This document shows, piece by piece, positions 4,525 through 5,780 of a DNA stretch of 5,780 nucleotides. The stretch's first letter is position 1, and the number at the start of each line of letters is the position of its first letter. Below the pieces are notes generated by a model. That model worked only from the letters and a program-made list of their open reading frames with translations. It did not search any database and had not been told where the DNA came from. Source of the stretch: Desulfovibrio sp. (GTDB lineage Bacteria; Desulfobacterota; Desulfovibrionia; Desulfovibrionales; Desulfovibrionaceae); assembly GCA_028708195.1 (NCBI GenBank), contig JAQVZK010000140.1:1-5780 (forward strand), read 5' to 3'. The translations under genes and the position numbers were made by a program.

Positions 4525-4703
4525 GTTTGTCTGGCTGTCTCAACGGTAGGGTGCTCCCCCCTGGGCCTCGTATGCCGCAAGGCAGACCAAAAAGCACCCA
4601 GCACCTATGGCAAAAATAAAAATACCATCAAAGGCTACCTCCCCCTGGGCCTTTGGAGCCCCAAATATCCATAAAGGCGGTAGCAATACTACAGGAGAAC
4701 ACC
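4525..4703 (+). promoter_or_regulatory. Structured gap between BOF copies 1 and 2
   Basis: This 179-base gap holds several nested or competing helices. GGGTGCT (4549-4555) pairs with AGCACCC (4593-4599), enclosing TGCC-GCAA-GGCA (4573-4584), a GNRA-type tetraloop. CAAAGGC (4629-4635) pairs with GCCTTTG (4649-4655), but TTTGG (4652-4656) can instead pair with CCAAA (4661-4665). GTAG/CTAC (4680-4683, 4689-4692) abuts the ribosome site. A near-identical segment, TCCCCC(C)TGGGCCT, occurs twice (4555-4568 and 4640-4652). No clear terminator T-run and no gene were seen. Confidence 0.4.
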
Positions 4704-5084
4704 ATGCGCATGATACTTTCATTGCTGTTGCTGACCATGCTTGCTATTCCGGCCCAGGCGGCCTTTAACGGCCCCGGCGCTTCTGATGGCGGCTTCAAGG
4801 GCCCCACGGTGGGTGTTGAAGTCACGACTGTCAAACAGGCCCTGGACAGCAAGGACGACACCCCGGTGTTGCTCACCGGCAAGATCACTGGCCGTCAGGC
4901 TGGCAGCAATGACAAATATATTTTCAAAGACACCACTGGCGAAATGACGGTGGATATTGATAAGAAGATTTTTGTTGGCCGCACCGTCAGCCCCGAAAAT
5001 ACTGTGAGGCTTTCCGGCAAGGTTGACAAAGACCTGATGAAGCCCGTCAAGGTTGACGTCAAGGTTCTTGAAATTCTGAACTGA
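4704..5084 (+). CDS. Exported BOF (YgiW-type OB-fold) protein, copy 2
   Basis: This 126-residue protein is the copy closest to E. coli YgiW in layout and length. The signal peptide is MRMILSLLLLTMLAIPAQA (1-19). The mature protein begins with two F-x-G-P motifs (FNGP 21-24, FKGP 31-34), as in YgiW. The OB-fold follows: VTTVKQALDSKDDTPVLLTG (40-59), KYIFKDTTGEMTVDIDKKIF (71-90), VSPENTVRLSGKVDKD (95-110) and a terminal VKVDVKVLEIL strand. Known relatives act in the periplasm in stress tolerance, and Salmonella VisP is reported to bind envelope components; the ligand here is unknown. CAGGAGAA (4692-4699) lies just before ATG 4704, which starts the signal peptide. Confidence 0.92.
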   Translation: MRMILSLLLLTMLAIPAQAAFNGPGASDGGFKGPTVGVEVTTVKQALDSKDDTPVLLTGKITGRQAGSNDKYIFKDTTGEMTVDIDKKIFVGRTVSPENTVRLSGKVDKDLMKPVKVDVKVLEILN

Positions 5085-5091
5085 CCGTGTA

Positions 5092-5119
5092 GCGCGGCCG
5101 GGCGTGCGCCCGGCCGCGC
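5092..5119 (+). other. Perfect 12-bp GC hairpin between BOF copies 2 and 3
   Basis: GCGCGGCCGGGC (5092-5103) and GCCCGGCCGCGC (5108-5119) form a perfect all-GC stem around GTGC. It begins 7 bases after the copy 2 stop and ends 6 bases before the GGAG of copy 3. No T-run follows, so it is unlikely to be an intrinsic terminator. It would strongly stabilise the upstream mRNA end and could limit ribosome access or expression of the downstream genes. Confidence 0.8.
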
Positions 5120-5136
5120 ATGAGTGGAGAATGCTT

Positions 5137-5541
5137 ATGCGTATGGTGGCAATGTTGCTGGCCCTGACCCTCGGTCTTGCCGGAGGATTTTATCCAGACA
5201 TGCGCGCCTCGGCTGCGGGTTTTGAAGGCCCAGGCGTGGCGTCAACCATTACCAGTGCCGCAGATGTGCTGGACGCGCAGGATGACGCCCCTTGCGTCCT
5301 CGAAGGGTATATCCTTGAAAAACTGCCTCGCCGTAAAAACCGTTATCTTTTTGAAGATGGCAGTGGCAGGGTGGTGGTGGAAATCAAAAACGGTATTTTC
5401 GGGCATCTTACGGTGACGCCGCGCGACAAGGTACGGCTGCTGGGCCATGTGGACTGGAACCGCAAGCGGCCCAACGAGGTTGAGGCCGACGCCCTGGCAA
5501 TTATTGGCACCGTGGACACGCGCGACACGTCCGGGCGGTGA
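5137..5541 (+). CDS. Exported BOF (YgiW-type OB-fold) protein, copy 3
   Basis: This is a 134-residue protein with a signal peptide (about 1-26, MRMVAMLLALTLGLAGG, then RASA, cleavage near residues 26-27). One F-x-G-P motif (FEGP 29-32) opens the mature part. The OB-fold runs through ITSAADVLDAQDDAPCVLEG (38-57), YILEKL, RYLFEDGSGRVVVEIKNGIF (69-88), VTPRDKVRLLGHVDWN (93-108) and VEADALAII, then a short polar tail. ATG 5137 was chosen because GGAG (5126-5129) is 7 bases upstream; ATG 5131, in frame, leaves only one base of spacing. The stop lies 2 bases before the response regulator start, so the two are co-transcribed and probably coupled. A role in sensing or buffering the stress handled by that two-component system is inferred from the ygiW-qseBC parallel. 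Confidence 0.9.
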   Translation: MRMVAMLLALTLGLAGGFYPDMRASAAGFEGPGVASTITSAADVLDAQDDAPCVLEGYILEKLPRRKNRYLFEDGSGRVVVEIKNGIFGHLTVTPRDKVRLLGHVDWNRKRPNEVEADALAIIGTVDTRDTSGR

Positions 5542-5543
5542 CC

Positions 5544-5780
5544 ATGTCGCGGTCGCTTCTGCTTGTGGAAGATAATGAGGACATTCTCGCCAATCTGTAC
5601 GCGTACCTTGAGCCGCTGGGCTATACGCTGGACTGCGCCCGCAACGGCAAGGCCGGGCTGCAGATGGCCCTTGAGTATGATTTTGACTGCATAGTGCTGG
5701 ATGTCATGCTGCCGGGCCTCGACGGCATAAATTTGTGCCGCAGCCTGCGCGAGAAGCACAGAAGCGCCACGCCCATAATC
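5544..5780 (+). CDS. Response regulator receiver domain, cut by the window edge (probably OmpR/PhoB type)
   Basis: Only the first 79 residues are present. MSRSLLLVEDNEDI gives the acidic pocket (Glu9, Asp10), and VLDVMLPGLDG holds the phosphorylated Asp53. Thr76 in ATPII at the edge is the conserved switch Thr/Ser. The LPG-DG loop and spacing are typical of OmpR/PhoB-family regulators, but the output domain lies outside the window, so the class is a guess. The start follows BOF copy 3 by 2 bases, with a GGGCGG ribosome-site-like stretch inside the end of that gene. A sensor kinase gene is expected next. It may control the BOF operon itself. Confidence 0.95.
   Translation, partial: MSRSLLLVEDNEDILANLYAYLEPLGYTLDCARNGKAGLQMALEYDFDCIVLDVMLPGLDGINLCRSLREKHRSATPII

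Noticed and set aside
4525..4600. Terminator after the first BOF gene
   Set aside because: The 7-bp stem encloses a large loop and no T-run follows on the plus strand.

Overview
The window looks like a chromosomal segment of a Desulfovibrio-like sulfate reducer (Desulfovibrionaceae). This is inferred from protein flavour, GC-rich genes with sharply AT-rich control regions, and a Mor-family activator next to a GH108 muramidase. It has two unrelated halves: a phage-derived lysis and regulation module (about 1-3760) and a host envelope-stress operon (about 4096 to the right edge). No RNA gene, CRISPR array, integrase, transposase or insertion sequence was seen.

Left half. Four genes read leftwards from an AT-rich control region at about 2218-2528: an unknown 91-residue protein, a Mor-family (phage Mu middle-gene activator) DNA-binding protein, a GH108 muramidase carrying an inserted EF-hand-like calcium loop, and a small membrane protein resembling three-segment holins. 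A rho-independent terminator separates the activator from the lysis pair, so the lysis pair probably has its own promoter, possibly Mor-dependent. Reading rightwards from the same control region is a Cro/C1-type repressor with an S24 self-cleavage domain, the usual link to DNA damage. The layout (cleavable repressor, divergent activator, muramidase, holin) resembles a prophage induction switch, a tailocin cluster (compare PrtR/PrtN of pyocins) or a gene-transfer-agent control module. No replication or transposition gene lies between repressor and activator. Further right, on the minus strand, is a small Lar-type zinc-ribbon protein with a promoter that would give a nearly leaderless mRNA.

Junction. 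About 330 bases (3763-4095) carry no gene. They hold the Lar promoter, a degenerate tandem array of a 13-bp unit (seven copies) and the leader of the right-hand operon.

Right half. Three consecutive genes encode small exported BOF (bacterial OB-fold, YgiW/YdeI-type) proteins, each with a signal peptide. The third is followed after 2 bases by a response regulator cut off at the window edge. This recalls ygiW-qseBC of enterobacteria, but with the BOF gene present in three diverged copies. The two internal gaps are unusual: one can form competing RNA helices, the other holds a perfect 12-bp GC hairpin just before the third gene's ribosome binding site. These could set different output from each BOF copy.
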